From positions 1,364,001 to 1,428,000 of the forward strand of contig NZ_AP025515.1 of the NCBI RefSeq assembly GCF_024347655.1: 64,000 bases of DNA. Direction: 5' to 3'. The position numbers and the translations under genes are program-made. The notes below the pieces were generated by a model. The model saw only the letters and a list, made by a program, of their open reading frames with translations, was not told where the DNA came from and did no database searches. Shown in pieces: positions 44,276 to 53,326 of the stretch (position 1 is the first letter of the stretch; every line of letters starts with the position of its first letter). The DNA is from Vibrio toranzoniae. GTDB taxonomy: Bacteria; Pseudomonadota; Gammaproteobacteria; Enterobacterales; Vibrionaceae.

Positions 44276-44707
44276 TTGAAGTATTCGACAAGACCCGCTC
44301 AGGCATCAGATTATGAATTTTTGTTCGAGCTAAAAAAGGCGGCTGAATTTGAGCCAATCAAGGCTGTTTTTGGCTGGGATGAACAAGCTCAACGAGATAT
44401 ACACGCCGAAGAGTGGGTAGAAGAACGGCCTGAAATTATTGAATATAAAGGTAAATCGATTGGCAGTGTGTTACTGCAAGACAAAGGTGATCACTTCTAC
44501 TTTTGCCGTTTCTTCCTGCTGCCTGAATATCATGGCAAGGGTATCGGTAGTCAGGTTCTCACCGATTGCTTAGTTTACGCAGACAAGCTCAATAAACCGG
44601 TTGAGTTGTGTTATCTGCAAGGTAATCGAGTTGGAGAGCTGTACTTAAGATTTGGTTTTGAAATCACCTCGCAAAACGACCAGTTTGTTTATATGTGGCA
44701 TCAGTAA
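44276..44707 (+). CDS. GNAT-family acetyltransferase
   Basis: Translation starts at TTG 44276, strongly indicated by GGAGG 6 bp upstream. The 143-residue protein is one GNAT domain, with the acetyl-CoA pyrophosphate loop in LPEYHGKGIGSQVL and the late strand-helix ELYLRFGFEI. It would acetylate an amine, but the substrate cannot be read. It is 25 bp after yjdM and may be cotranscribed. The start codon is unusual and would lower translation. Confidence 0.85.
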   Translation: MKYSTRPAQASDYEFLFELKKAAEFEPIKAVFGWDEQAQRDIHAEEWVEERPEIIEYKGKSIGSVLLQDKGDHFYFCRFFLLPEYHGKGIGSQVLTDCLVYADKLNKPVELCYLQGNRVGELYLRFGFEITSQNDQFVYMWHQ

Positions 44708-44804
44708 CCATAAGGGCTGGTTAGGTTTAGACTCGGTGGCACAGTGAATCATGATCTTGATAATCGAACAGATGCTCGAATTCACGTTCAAACAATCTAT
44801 GACA

Positions 44805-45728
44805 CTAGCGGTTAAGGTAAACGCTCGAGCGTTGTTCAATGACTTTAAAAATACGTGAGAGGGTGAAACACAGCGCGAAGTAAACCGCGCCAACAATCAG
44901 CCAGATCTCGAAGATCAAACCGGAAGAGTTCGCCATTTCAGTACCAACAAACGTCATCTCTTGGATCGAAATCAGTGAGACAATCGACGTGTCTTTAACC
45001 AAAGAGATTGCTTGGCCAGCCAAAGGTGGTGTAATCGCGGTTAATACCTGTGGGCCAACCACAAATCGATACTTAGACAGCGTAGATAAACCGAGAGAGT
45101 CAGCTGCTTCCCATTGCCCTTTAGGAATGCTTTCTAAACCAGACCGAATCACTTCAGCGATATAAGCCGAAGAAAGCAAGCCAATACAGATAACACCAGA
45201 GGCTAAGTTTTCCCAAAGGTTTGCGGGTCCGAACAGAAACGCTTGAACAGCATTAATTTCACCATTGTGTTCACGTAAAATGTTTTCTAAGCCAAGCAGA
45301 GGGATCAGCTGGTTGGAGACAAAGAAGTAAAAGATAAACACAAATACCAATGGCGGAATATTTCGAACCAACTGAATGAAAATCAGCGCCGGTGTTTTGA
45401 ATAAAGCGATTTTAGAGTGTCTTGCCACCCCTAACAGTGTGCCGAAAGAGAGCGCTAACACCATGCTCCATAAACTTAAACGCAGTGTTGCGACCAAGCC
45501 TTGGAAGAAATAAGGGACACTGCCTTGAGAAGGTGGAATGAAGATCAGTGTGAACGCGTCTTCCCAGCGCCACTGGTAATTAATACCGACAGCAGAGCGA
45601 TAATAAAGCCAACCTGCGAATGCACAAATGATGGCAAACAACACTCCATCTAATAGATTGAGGCGTTGATACCAAGGCTTTATGTGAAGGTTGGGCTTGG
45701 GGGTTGATAATGCGCTAGTACTACTCAC
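44805..45728 (-). CDS. Polar amino-acid ABC transporter permease (distal gene)
   Basis: The 307-residue protein is a HisM/GlnP-type permease. It has about six helices and the EAA loop (YIAEVIRSGLESIPKGQWEAADSLGLS, here split: EVIRSGLESIPKGQWEAAD). It has an additional ~80-residue N-terminal part with one helix (LLDGVLFAIICAFAGWLYYR) and a periplasmic segment, as in GltJ/AapQ-like permeases. It forms the channel with the permease encoded upstream. It is the last gene of a four-gene minus-strand operon, separated from the binding-protein gene by a hairpin-containing 176-bp gap. Confidence 0.9.
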   Translation of the reverse strand: MSSTSALSTPKPNLHIKPWYQRLNLLDGVLFAIICAFAGWLYYRSAVGINYQWRWEDAFTLIFIPPSQGSVPYFFQGLVATLRLSLWSMVLALSFGTLLGVARHSKIALFKTPALIFIQLVRNIPPLVFVFIFYFFVSNQLIPLLGLENILREHNGEINAVQAFLFGPANLWENLASGVICIGLLSSAYIAEVIRSGLESIPKGQWEAADSLGLSTLSKYRFVVGPQVLTAITPPLAGQAISLVKDTSIVSLISIQEMTFVGTEMANSSGLIFEIWLIVGAVYFALCFTLSRIFKVIEQRSSVYLNR

Positions 45729-45825
45729 GTCATTCCTGTTTAAACACTAATTATTATTGGTTTGTTGTTTGGATCTAAAGCGAATCAAATAAAGCTACTT
45801 AAAGGCGATTTAAGTTGTCGATGAG

Positions 45826-45852
45826 AAGGCAGTGCAAACTGCGCACTGCCTT
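45826..45852 (-). other. Intercistronic hairpin after the binding-protein gene
   Basis: AAGGCAGTGC and GCACTGCCTT pair perfectly (10 bp) around a 7-nt loop. No T-run follows on the minus strand. Such stems after a binding-protein gene typically stabilise its mRNA segment and raise its dose relative to the permease downstream. Confidence 0.6.
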
Positions 45853-45904
45853 GATTAATCAACCAATAGCAAGCCCATATTCAAAAAGTGCGCTCGGCTT
45901 CAGG

Positions 45905-46714
45905 TTACTGACCTTGAGCAATCTGGTCCTGCCAATCCAGCGTAGAGAACCAGTACTCGTAACGTTCTTTCAACCAACCGTCTTCAGTACGAGCTTTGAT
46001 CCACGCGTTGAAAAACTCTGCTTTGTCTGTTTCGCCTAGGCGCACAGCAAACGCTTCGTTACCTTTTGATAGGCGCTCTTCAAATGGAATGAATAGCGTG
46101 TCTGCGTTTTTGATTGTTTCGTGTTCTGGTTTTGGGCTAGATGCGATAACCGCGTGTGCATTGCCGTTTAACACTTCTTGGAACGCTTGAGCGTCGTCAT
46201 CAAACTGTAGAACCTTAGCTTTCGGGAAGGTTTCACGAGCGACTTGAACCGTGAAAGCACCACGACGAGCAGCTATCTTCACACGACGAGAATCGAAATC
46301 AGAGAGCTGAGTAAAGCCTTCAGCCAGATCTTTGTTTGCAGCTAGCTGAACGCCAGAGTGAGAGTAAGGTTCAGTGAACAGTACGCTTTTAGATCGCGCT
46401 TCAGTGATAGACATACCGCCGATGATCACATCAAATTTCTTTGATAATAGAGAAGGGATGATGCCGTCCCACGCCGTAGGAACAAATTCGACTTTCCAGC
46501 CTGAATCTTTGGCAAGACGCTTCGCCACATCGATTTCAAAGCCAACAAGGTCGCCTTGTTTGTTACGCATTGCCCAAGGTACAAAAGTCGACATACCAAC
46601 ACGCAGAGAGCCACGATCGTTGATTTTATCTAGGTTAGGCGTTTCAGAAGCAAGTGCAGGCAAACTGACGGCAAGCGCAAGTAGAGCTGTAATTGCGGTT
46701 TTAAATAGCTTCAT
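45905..46714 (-). CDS. Periplasmic amino-acid-binding protein of the ABC importer
   Basis: The 269-residue protein has a signal peptide cut after SLPALA and the cluster-3 solute-binding fold. Marks are GSLRVGMSTFVPWAMRNKQG, LVGFEIDVAKRLAKD, WDGIIPSLLSKKFDVIIGGM, SITEARSKSVLFTEPY and IAARRGAFTVQVARETFP. Conserved Arg in MSITEARS is expected to bind the ligand carboxylate. The amino-acid specificity is not certain, but the family suggests a polar or acidic amino acid. It lies 12 bp after the first permease gene. Confidence 0.92.
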   Translation of the reverse strand: MKLFKTAITALLALAVSLPALASETPNLDKINDRGSLRVGMSTFVPWAMRNKQGDLVGFEIDVAKRLAKDSGWKVEFVPTAWDGIIPSLLSKKFDVIIGGMSITEARSKSVLFTEPYSHSGVQLAANKDLAEGFTQLSDFDSRRVKIAARRGAFTVQVARETFPKAKVLQFDDDAQAFQEVLNGNAHAVIASSPKPEHETIKNADTLFIPFEERLSKGNEAFAVRLGETDKAEFFNAWIKARTEDGWLKERYEYWFSTLDWQDQIAQGQ

Positions 46715-46726
46715 GCTGATAAATCC

Positions 46727-47524
46727 TTATTGTGTTCGCCAGTTAGCCCCGAGCTTATGCTCAAGCCAAGCAGCAACGGCAGAAAGTGAAAGTGTAAGTG
46801 CAAGATAAATGATCGCCACAGAGAACCAAATCTCAAATGGCATCGCGGTTTCAGAAACAATGTTCCTGGCTTCAGTTGTCAGGTCGAAAATCGCCATGAC
46901 ACTCACAATCGAAGAGTTTTTAATAAGAGAGATGACTTCATTTGTCAAAGGTGGCAACGTGCGTTGAATCACCTGAGGAAGAATCACATCCCAATAAGTA
47001 TAGGTCTTTGATAAGCCCAAAGATTGAGCTGCTTCAAATTGTCCTTTAGCAATGCCATTTAAACCGGCACGGAAGATTTCGGCAGTGTATGCCCCTTGGA
47101 AAAGTGCCAAGGCTAAAACAGCAGTACTAAATCGATCCAACCCTAGTACGGGGCCAAACACAAAATAGAGCAAATAGATTTGTACTAATAACGGCGTATT
47201 ACGTATCAACTCAACATAGCTGGTGGCTAAGGTACGACCAACCACGGAATTAGAGTTCCGTAATAGGGCTGTGGTTAAACCAATAACTAGCGTAGCGACT
47301 AAAGAGATCAAAGAGATATTGATAGTAACCAGTAACCCTTCCATCAGTTCTGCAGGCCACCATTCACCATCTTCATAGAAAGCAATATAGTCCGGTACGC
47401 GCTCCCATTGCCAGCTGTATCCCATGGTTTGTGCGCCAGAATCGAGAATCCAAACAACAGCAGCCGCGAGCACAACAATTTGTACTAAAGCGGCTAGGGC
47501 GGGTTTCACTATTTTAAACAGCAT
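46727..47524 (-). CDS. Polar amino-acid ABC transporter permease (proximal gene)
   Basis: The 265-residue HisM/GlnP-type permease has an N-terminal helix, a periplasmic segment with DSGAQTMGYSWQWERVPDYI, and five core helices. The EAA loop is EIFRAGLNGIAKGQFEAAQ. It overlaps the ATPase stop by one base and is 12 bp from the binding-protein gene. It pairs with the distal permease as a heterodimer. Confidence 0.92.
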   Translation of the reverse strand: MLFKIVKPALAALVQIVVLAAAVVWILDSGAQTMGYSWQWERVPDYIAFYEDGEWWPAELMEGLLVTINISLISLVATLVIGLTTALLRNSNSVVGRTLATSYVELIRNTPLLVQIYLLYFVFGPVLGLDRFSTAVLALALFQGAYTAEIFRAGLNGIAKGQFEAAQSLGLSKTYTYWDVILPQVIQRTLPPLTNEVISLIKNSSIVSVMAIFDLTTEARNIVSETAMPFEIWFSVAIIYLALTLSLSAVAAWLEHKLGANWRTQ

Positions 47525-48240
47525 CAGTAAGTCAAAATCTGATTTAGGAACGCTTGAGTACGTTCATGTTGAGGTTTTTCAAAAAGCGCTTGAGGCGTAT
47601 TGGATTCCACTATTTGCCCTTCATCCATAAAAATGACGCGGTCAGCAACTCGTTTCGCAAAGCCCATTTCGTGTGTCACGCACACCATGGTAATCCCCTC
47701 GCTTGCAAGCTCAACCATCACATCGAGCACCTCGTTGATCATTTCTGGGTCAAGGGCTGATGTTGGTTCATCAAACAACAGTAATTCAGGTTTCATACAA
47801 AGAGAACGAGCAATCGCAACACGTTGTTGTTGGCCGCCAGAAAGCTGAGCTGGGTATTTATTGGCTTGCTCTGCAATGTGCACACATTCAAGATAATGCA
47901 TCGCTATTTTCTCTGCATTTTGTTTGCTTTTTTTGAGCGTACGGGTCGGAGACAAAGTCAGGTTTTCAAGCACCGTAAGATGGGGGAATAAGTGGAAGTG
48001 TTGAAATACCATACCGACTTGACCTGGAGTGCTGAATTTGCACGGAAGCGCTTGTTCTAGCACAGAAAGCTTACCGCTTTCGAAGGGCTCTAGCTGGTTG
48101 ATACAGCGGATCAAGGTTGATTTACCAGAACCAGACGGCCCGCAAATCACCACAATTTCTCCCTGTTCAATCTTTAAATCGATATCCTTTAGGGCATGGA
48201 AATCACCATACCACTTGTTAAGTGACTTAAACTTAACCAT
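47524..48240 (-). CDS. Polar amino-acid ABC transporter ATPase
   Basis: Start chosen at ATG 48240 (MVKFKSLNKWYGDFHAL), which matches the usual beginning of GlnQ-type ATPases; a TTG six codons upstream is also in frame. The 238 residues contain Walker A (GPSGSGKST), the Q-loop (MVFQHFHLFPHLTVLEN), signature LSGGQQQR, Walker B LLLFDEPTSALD and the H-loop VTHEM. It energises import by the two permeases. It is the first gene of the four-gene operon. An upstream TTG start would reduce the close spacing of AAGGA to ATG, so the start remains slightly open. Confidence 0.94.
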   Translation of the reverse strand: MVKFKSLNKWYGDFHALKDIDLKIEQGEIVVICGPSGSGKSTLIRCINQLEPFESGKLSVLEQALPCKFSTPGQVGMVFQHFHLFPHLTVLENLTLSPTRTLKKSKQNAEKIAMHYLECVHIAEQANKYPAQLSGGQQQRVAIARSLCMKPELLLFDEPTSALDPEMINEVLDVMVELASEGITMVCVTHEMGFAKRVADRVIFMDEGQIVESNTPQALFEKPQHERTQAFLNQILTY

Positions 48241-48368
48241 TTCCTTCAGAGACTTCAAATTGTCTTACATACCTTGTAATTGAGCAGTTTACCTTACCAA
48301 TATAGAAATATGATTGCACATAAAAATAAGAGCTTATGAGAATTTAATAGCATCTTGTAGGGCAAATA

Positions 48369-48398
48369 AAAAGCAGCGCCAAAATGAACGCTGCTTTT
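48369..48398. terminator. Terminator-like hairpin downstream of yqhD
   Basis: AAAAGCAGCG and CGCTGCTTTT pair perfectly (10 bp, 10-nt loop), with A/T tracts on both sides. It lies 124 bp after the yqhD stop on the minus strand and upstream of the ABC operon start, so it should isolate the two. Confidence 0.7.
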
Positions 48399-48521
48399 GA
48401 TATACGAAAGAACAAAGAATTAAGTTCAGTGTAACGCCATAAATATTGGTTAAGGCACCTCTCCCATTCAAATTACTTTTGTATTTCGATCTGTTTTGCT
48501 TTCTTTAAGTTCAAGCGGCTC

Positions 48522-49670
48522 TTAGTGAATCGCAGACTCTAGGATTTCACGTGTTTTTGCTGGCGTGATGGCTTTGTTCTCGCCAAGCTCTAGGTAACCG
48601 TGTGATTCAAGTTGAGCAACAATATTGTCGATTGCTGTCTCTTTGTTTGTTTCGTAATCGTCGAACATCGTTGCCACGTCTAGGCTATGGTAAAACGCTT
48701 CGATTGCATCGATAGTACGCTCTGCTAAGTCAGCACCTGCTTCTAGGCCAAATACGTTGCGACCCATTTGCTCTAGCTTGCCACGTTTCGCTTCGATTTG
48801 GTTACGAAGTAGTGAAGGTTGAACAATCGCCAGTGAACGTGCGTGGTCTACGTGCCACAGTGCTGTGAATTCGTGGCCAATCATGTGTGTTGCCCAATCT
48901 TGAGGAACGCCAGTACCAATCAGGCCGTTAAGCGCTTGGTTTGCTGTCCACATTAGGTTTGCACGCCATGCGTCGTTGTCGCGCTTGTCGTATTGCTTAC
49001 CCAGTACAAGTAGGTTTTTCAGCAGTGTTTCTGCGTAACCGTCTTGAACCATCGCGTCTGTTGGCATTGTGATGTATTGCTCACACACGTGTACCCAAGC
49101 ATCAACTAGACCGTTAATCAGTTGGCGTTCTGGCAGAGACTTCATTACATCTGGGTCCATTACCGCAAACTTAGGCTGTACTGCTGGGTTCATGAATGCC
49201 AGCTTCTCTTGAGTCTCTTTACGAGTAATTACTGCACCCATATTAGATTCAGAGCCCGTAGCCGGAAGCGTTAATACTGCGCCGATTGGTGTTGCTTCTG
49301 TTACTTGGTGTTTACCTGCTAGGATGTCCCAACCGTCACCGTCGTATTTAGCGGCTGCAGCAACGTATTTAGAACCGTCGATGACCGAACCACCGCCAAC
49401 CGCGATAATGAATTCTACATTTTCTGCTTTAGCAAGAGCGACTGCTTTATCGAGTGTCTCTTTGGTAGGGTTTGCTTCAACACCAGCGAACTCAATCCAA
49501 GCGTGATCTTTCAGAGAAGCGACGACTTGGTCGTAAACGCCATTGTTTTTGATTGAACCGCCACCGTAGATGACAAGTACTTTCTTTGAAGTATCAACCG
49601 CTTGGCTGATAGCGTTGATTTGACCTTGGCCGAAGTGAATTACGGTAGGGTTAACATAAGTAAATTGCAT
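48522..49670 (-). CDS. yqhD: NADPH-dependent iron-containing aldehyde/alcohol dehydrogenase (YqhD-like)
   Basis: The 382-residue protein follows YqhD throughout: FTYVNPTVIHFGQGQI, the nucleotide-binding GGGSIKNNGVYDQV and VGGGSVIDGSK, and the metal site with D190 and H194 (DAWVHVCEQY) plus histidines in THMIGHEFT and WHVDHARSL. GGGS followed by IDGSK fits NADPH-using members. The enzyme reduces toxic aldehydes (glyoxal, methylglyoxal, acrolein) to alcohols in the cytoplasm. The divergent AraC gene resembles YqhC, its activator in E. coli. That conserved pairing strengthens both calls. Confidence 0.93.
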   Translation of the reverse strand: MQFTYVNPTVIHFGQGQINAISQAVDTSKKVLVIYGGGSIKNNGVYDQVVASLKDHAWIEFAGVEANPTKETLDKAVALAKAENVEFIIAVGGGSVIDGSKYVAAAAKYDGDGWDILAGKHQVTEATPIGAVLTLPATGSESNMGAVITRKETQEKLAFMNPAVQPKFAVMDPDVMKSLPERQLINGLVDAWVHVCEQYITMPTDAMVQDGYAETLLKNLLVLGKQYDKRDNDAWRANLMWTANQALNGLIGTGVPQDWATHMIGHEFTALWHVDHARSLAIVQPSLLRNQIEAKRGKLEQMGRNVFGLEAGADLAERTIDAIEAFYHSLDVATMFDDYETNKETAIDNIVAQLESHGYLELGENKAITPAKTREILESAIH

Positions 49671-49862
49671 TGTAGGTTCCTTGTGTAAAGCTAGATTTTT
49701 ATTCTGATGTATTGCTCAATATGTATATTTGCATATTAGTACAGGAGTTTAGGGTGGTGAAGGTCAGTTTCTCTAAATTAATTGCCTATTTCTACAAAGT
49801 TGTTATTCTTTTTGGGCTTTTGTGCAAATACACTCCGCACCTTGAATGGAATATCACCCGTT

Positions 49863-50747
49863 ATGAATACACTCGCCCAGTTAATGCAGTCTTACGTTGA
49901 ATACAAAGGTTGGAATGATCTCGAAGGGATCCGAAAAACTGAGATCGAGGATGTCTGGTTTTACCGAAGCAGTGGTGGTAACCAACGCCAACCTTTTACC
50001 TATCAGTCTGGGATCATCATGCTTGGACAGGGTCAGAAGAACATCTATATCGGCGAAAGGCCAGTAACTTATGCCGCGGGTGATTACCTCGTCGTTGGCG
50101 TGCCAATGCCACTAGAGTGCGAAGCCTTGCCTGTCGATGGTGAACCCTTACTTGGTTTGTCGATCAACATCGACTCTCAGCGCTTACATAGCTTAGTGAA
50201 AAAGCTAGAAGACCAAGGGTTTCTCGAAAGCTACTGTAATAAGCATAAACAGAAATCGAGTGGTTTAGAGTCGACACCCATGGAAGAGCAGATGCTAGAC
50301 AGCTTTACTCGACTGATCAAAACGCTGCATTGCGACATTGAAGCCAACATACTCGGTGATGCGCTCGTTAGCGAAATTGTTTATCGAGCATTAACAGGCT
50401 CTGAAGGGCGTGTCTTATTCGACCTTGCCCATCACGACGGTCATTACGCACGTGTTGCCAAAGCATTGTCTAAAGTGCATGAAGAGTATGACCAAACCAT
50501 TACCGTTCAATCGCTAGCCGATGAAGCGAACATGAGTGTGTCTGCCTTCCACAATGCGTTTCGTAATGTCACCTTTGAATCACCACTTCAATACCTGAAG
50601 AAGGTAAGGCTCAACAAAGCTAAAGAACTGATTCAGTCAGAAGGCCTGCGAATTAACGACGCTGCACGCCGGGTCGGCTACTCCAGCCCATCCCAATTTA
50701 GCCGCGAATTTAAGCGTCACTTTAATACCACCCCAAGGGCTGTTTAG
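49863..50747 (+). CDS. AraC-family regulator, YqhC-like, divergent from yqhD
   Basis: Start chosen at ATG 49863 (MNTLAQLMQSYVEYKGWNDLEG); a TTG 27 codons earlier extends it with an unlikely sequence. The 294 residues have the N-terminal cupin-like domain of this AraC subfamily (YQSGIIMLGQGQKNIYIGE, YLVVGVPMPLECE) and the C-terminal double helix-turn-helix (QSLADEANMSVSAFHNAFRN; RINDAARRVGYSSPSQFSRE). In E. coli YqhC senses reactive aldehydes and activates yqhD. The same function is inferred here from the divergent arrangement with a ~190-bp shared promoter region. Confidence 0.88.
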   Translation: MNTLAQLMQSYVEYKGWNDLEGIRKTEIEDVWFYRSSGGNQRQPFTYQSGIIMLGQGQKNIYIGERPVTYAAGDYLVVGVPMPLECEALPVDGEPLLGLSINIDSQRLHSLVKKLEDQGFLESYCNKHKQKSSGLESTPMEEQMLDSFTRLIKTLHCDIEANILGDALVSEIVYRALTGSEGRVLFDLAHHDGHYARVAKALSKVHEEYDQTITVQSLADEANMSVSAFHNAFRNVTFESPLQYLKKVRLNKAKELIQSEGLRINDAARRVGYSSPSQFSREFKRHFNTTPRAV

Positions 50748-51005
50748 TTCTTCTTTCAAAAGAATCCATGTTCCTAAATGTGCGGTATTTCATGTTATGC
50801 AATACCACACGTATGTTTTGGTTGATTGCGAAGCATTAATTTATAAATATGCATTATTGAAAATCAAACCAAAAAAATTTAGCCAATCAAAAGAAGTAAT
50901 TAGATACGAATAACTTCATATTGAAGTGTGAAAACTATGCTTCTTGACGGCTCCTATGGGGTACTCGAGATTTGCTGAAGATGCTACTTAAAGGATTCAG
51001 AACAA

Positions 51006-51356
51006 ATGATACGTAATTTTTACACGTGCGATAAAGAAGTCGACCATAACAGTCATGGAGGAGATGGTAAAATTGATATTTATCGAGCATTTCGTCGGAA
51101 GGACTTTGACGGCGCTTGGGACTTTGCTATTCGTGTCGTTATGCCACCTGGGAGTTCAATGGGAGAGCATACTCATGGGGATGATCAAGAAATGTATATC
51201 ATCTTAAAAGGGGAGGGAACGATGATGATCGAAGGTAAAGAAAAAAAAGTTACTTCAGGTGATATGGTCGTCAACATGCGATTCGGAACACATAGTTTAG
51301 TAAACACTTCGGCTAATGAAATAGAGTTGCTAATCATTCAAGCTAGTCAAAAGTAA
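51006..51356 (+). CDS. Single-domain cupin protein
   Basis: The 116-residue protein is a small beta-barrel cupin. Motif 1 is GEHTHGDDQEMYIILKGEG, with two His and one Glu as metal ligands, and motif 2 (MVVNMRFGTHSLVN) supplies the third His. It is probably a soluble metal-binding protein; activity cannot be assigned from sequence. A weak AAAGGATT lies upstream of the ATG. It stands alone in an A/T-rich neighbourhood, with no operon partner. Confidence 0.8.
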   Translation: MIRNFYTCDKEVDHNSHGGDGKIDIYRAFRRKDFDGAWDFAIRVVMPPGSSMGEHTHGDDQEMYIILKGEGTMMIEGKEKKVTSGDMVVNMRFGTHSLVNTSANEIELLIIQASQK

Positions 51357-51854
51357 GTCAATAAAATTAATTGCTAAGGAATTTTTCCGATTTATTGAAG
51401 AAAATAGCATGCGATTCTCGAAAGTATTATTAACGTATTTGTATAGAGTAAGCTATCTAAAATAATTAGTTAAATAGCCTAAGATTTTATGCACAGATAC
51501 AGGTGATAATTTAAATAATTCAGCGAGTAAGAGGGTTTTAGTGTGAACAACCTATCAAATAGCATCTAAATCTTAGAAATTACTCATCGAATTATCTGAG
51601 AGAGTATTCAGAATTATTGAATAGACTAAAAAATAAAGATAATTTGGTACTCGATAAAGCCTCTTTTTACGGATAATTAGTCGCTCGATGACTAATTATT
51701 CTGTAATTCACTGATTTGTAGCCAAGTGATAGTCTGATGAATATCACGTTTACCTAAAAATAATTCGCTTAACATGCCGCTACTTTAATCATTCTTTCTA
51801 ATACGGTTATTAAATTTAAATACGTATTCCTATATTATTAAAAGGATAATTCCG
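51357..51854. other. A/T-rich intergenic region with a perfect hairpin
   Basis: This 498-bp gap is clearly more A/T-rich than its surroundings. It holds a perfect 10-bp inverted repeat, ATAATTAGTC (51673-51682) and GACTAATTAT (51690-51699), with a 7-nt loop. No T-run follows, so it is more likely an operator or RNA element than a terminator. I see no supported coding sequence. AAAAGGA just before 51855 is the ribosome site of the triple-RidA gene. Confidence 0.5.
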
Positions 51855-53102
51855 ATGAGTAGCGATATTATTAAAGTTTCAAGAAATACTGAAAACGCAC
51901 CAACAAATTCTGTATCTACACAAACGGTCGCTTTTTCTCATTATAATAACTTTTCAGCTCAATTACCTGTCGACCCTAAAACAGGTGAAGTTGTGATTGG
52001 TGATATTAAAGACCAAGCAGCACAATGCTTAAATAATATTAAGGCCATTGTTGAAAGCATCGACCATGTTATGGATGATGTTGTGAAGATTAATGTTTTC
52101 GTTAAGAATATTTCTGATATCGATGCTATTGATGAAGTTTACAAAAGCTTCTTTAACAACAGCCTGCCTACACGTACCGTAGTGGGTGTAACTGCGCTGC
52201 CAAGCAGTGACGCTTTAGTTCAAATGGATGCGCTAATTTCAAACGGCGAAGGCACTAAACCACAAGCACCTTGCGCGCTAGTGAAGGTATCAAGAAACAC
52301 GGATAATGCGCCTCAAAGTACTGTATCGACGCAAACTGCGTCTTTTTCTCACTACAACAACCTTTCGGCTCAATTGCCTATCGATGTAAATACAGGTGAG
52401 TTGGTTTCAGGTGGTATCACAGAACAAACGACACAATGTTTAGCAAATATTAAAACGATTCTAGAGAGCATCGGTCATGTTATGAATGACGTGGTTAAAA
52501 CCACTATTTACCTTAAGAATGTTGAAGATGCAGAAAAGGTAAATGAAGTTTGCGCTAAGTTCTTCCCTAGTTATGTACCAGCACGAACGGTTGTTAATGC
52601 CGCTGAACTACCAATGGGCGCTTTAATTCAAATCGATACATCCGTTTCACATAGCGATGGCACACCGCCGCAATTGCCAGAAGACACTCGCTTGTTGGTT
52701 ATTGAAGCTAATAATACTGTCGATGCACCTTTCATGGCTTATTCGCACACCGTTGCTTTCTCTCACTACAACCATATTTCAGGTCAACTACCTGTAGATC
52801 CGAAAACCAATGAAATGGTTGCTGGTGGTGTAAAAGAACAAGCTGAACAGTGCCTTAAGAATATTAAGGCGATCATTGAAAGTGTTGACCACAGCATGGA
52901 CGATACGGTGAAAATTAATATTCAGCTTAAGGATATTTCAGATATTGATGCGGTAAACGAGATCTACACTGCGTTCTTTAATGCTGACTTACCGGCAAGA
53001 ACGGTGGTAGGGGTTTCAGAGATTCCTATGAATGCTTTAATCCAAATTGATGCCGTCGTTTCTAACTGCGAAGGCACACCTCCACAAGACGTTGTTGCTT
53101 AA
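51855..53102 (+). CDS. Protein of three tandem RidA (YjgF/UK114) domains
   Basis: The 415-residue protein consists of three homologous RidA domains, near residues 1-133, 137-272 and 278-412, with clear internal similarity (VSRNTENAP/VSRNTDNAP, VAFSHYNN/ASFSHYNN/VAFSHYNH). RidA normally forms a homotrimer of ~128-residue subunits that hydrolyses reactive enamines and imines. Its key Arg is kept in each domain: R107, R244 and R382 (LPTRTVV, VPARTVV, LPARTVV). The acid two strands later, usually Glu, is Asp in all three (D125, D261, D399). A single chain could therefore fold like a covalently linked trimer. ATG is preceded by AAAAGGA. Confidence 0.9.
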   Translation: MSSDIIKVSRNTENAPTNSVSTQTVAFSHYNNFSAQLPVDPKTGEVVIGDIKDQAAQCLNNIKAIVESIDHVMDDVVKINVFVKNISDIDAIDEVYKSFFNNSLPTRTVVGVTALPSSDALVQMDALISNGEGTKPQAPCALVKVSRNTDNAPQSTVSTQTASFSHYNNLSAQLPIDVNTGELVSGGITEQTTQCLANIKTILESIGHVMNDVVKTTIYLKNVEDAEKVNEVCAKFFPSYVPARTVVNAAELPMGALIQIDTSVSHSDGTPPQLPEDTRLLVIEANNTVDAPFMAYSHTVAFSHYNHISGQLPVDPKTNEMVAGGVKEQAEQCLKNIKAIIESVDHSMDDTVKINIQLKDISDIDAVNEIYTAFFNADLPARTVVGVSEIPMNALIQIDAVVSNCEGTPPQDVVA

Positions 53103-53137
53103 TTCACTGAACCCAATTCGATAATCACCATCCAATG

Positions 53138-53172
53138 TCGGCTCTAACTTCTGAACAAGGAGTTAGAGCCGA
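53138..53172 (+). terminator. Terminator-like hairpin after the triple-RidA gene
   Basis: TCGGCTCTAACT and AGTTAGAGCCGA form a perfect 12-bp stem with an 11-nt loop, 36 bp after the stop. The following sequence (ATCTGTG) has no T-run, so termination may be weak or factor-aided. Confidence 0.5.
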
Positions 53173-53326
53173 ATCTGTGAATTGCGAGCCCCATCTCAAG
53201 ATATAAACCTATCGTTAAGCCTCACTACACAAATCACTCTAAACAAGCTTCTGCCAACGTATGGCGTTTATTGATGCGAAGTGTTTTAATATGAAAAACA
53301 GATGCTTAACGTAAGAAAACCAGTTT

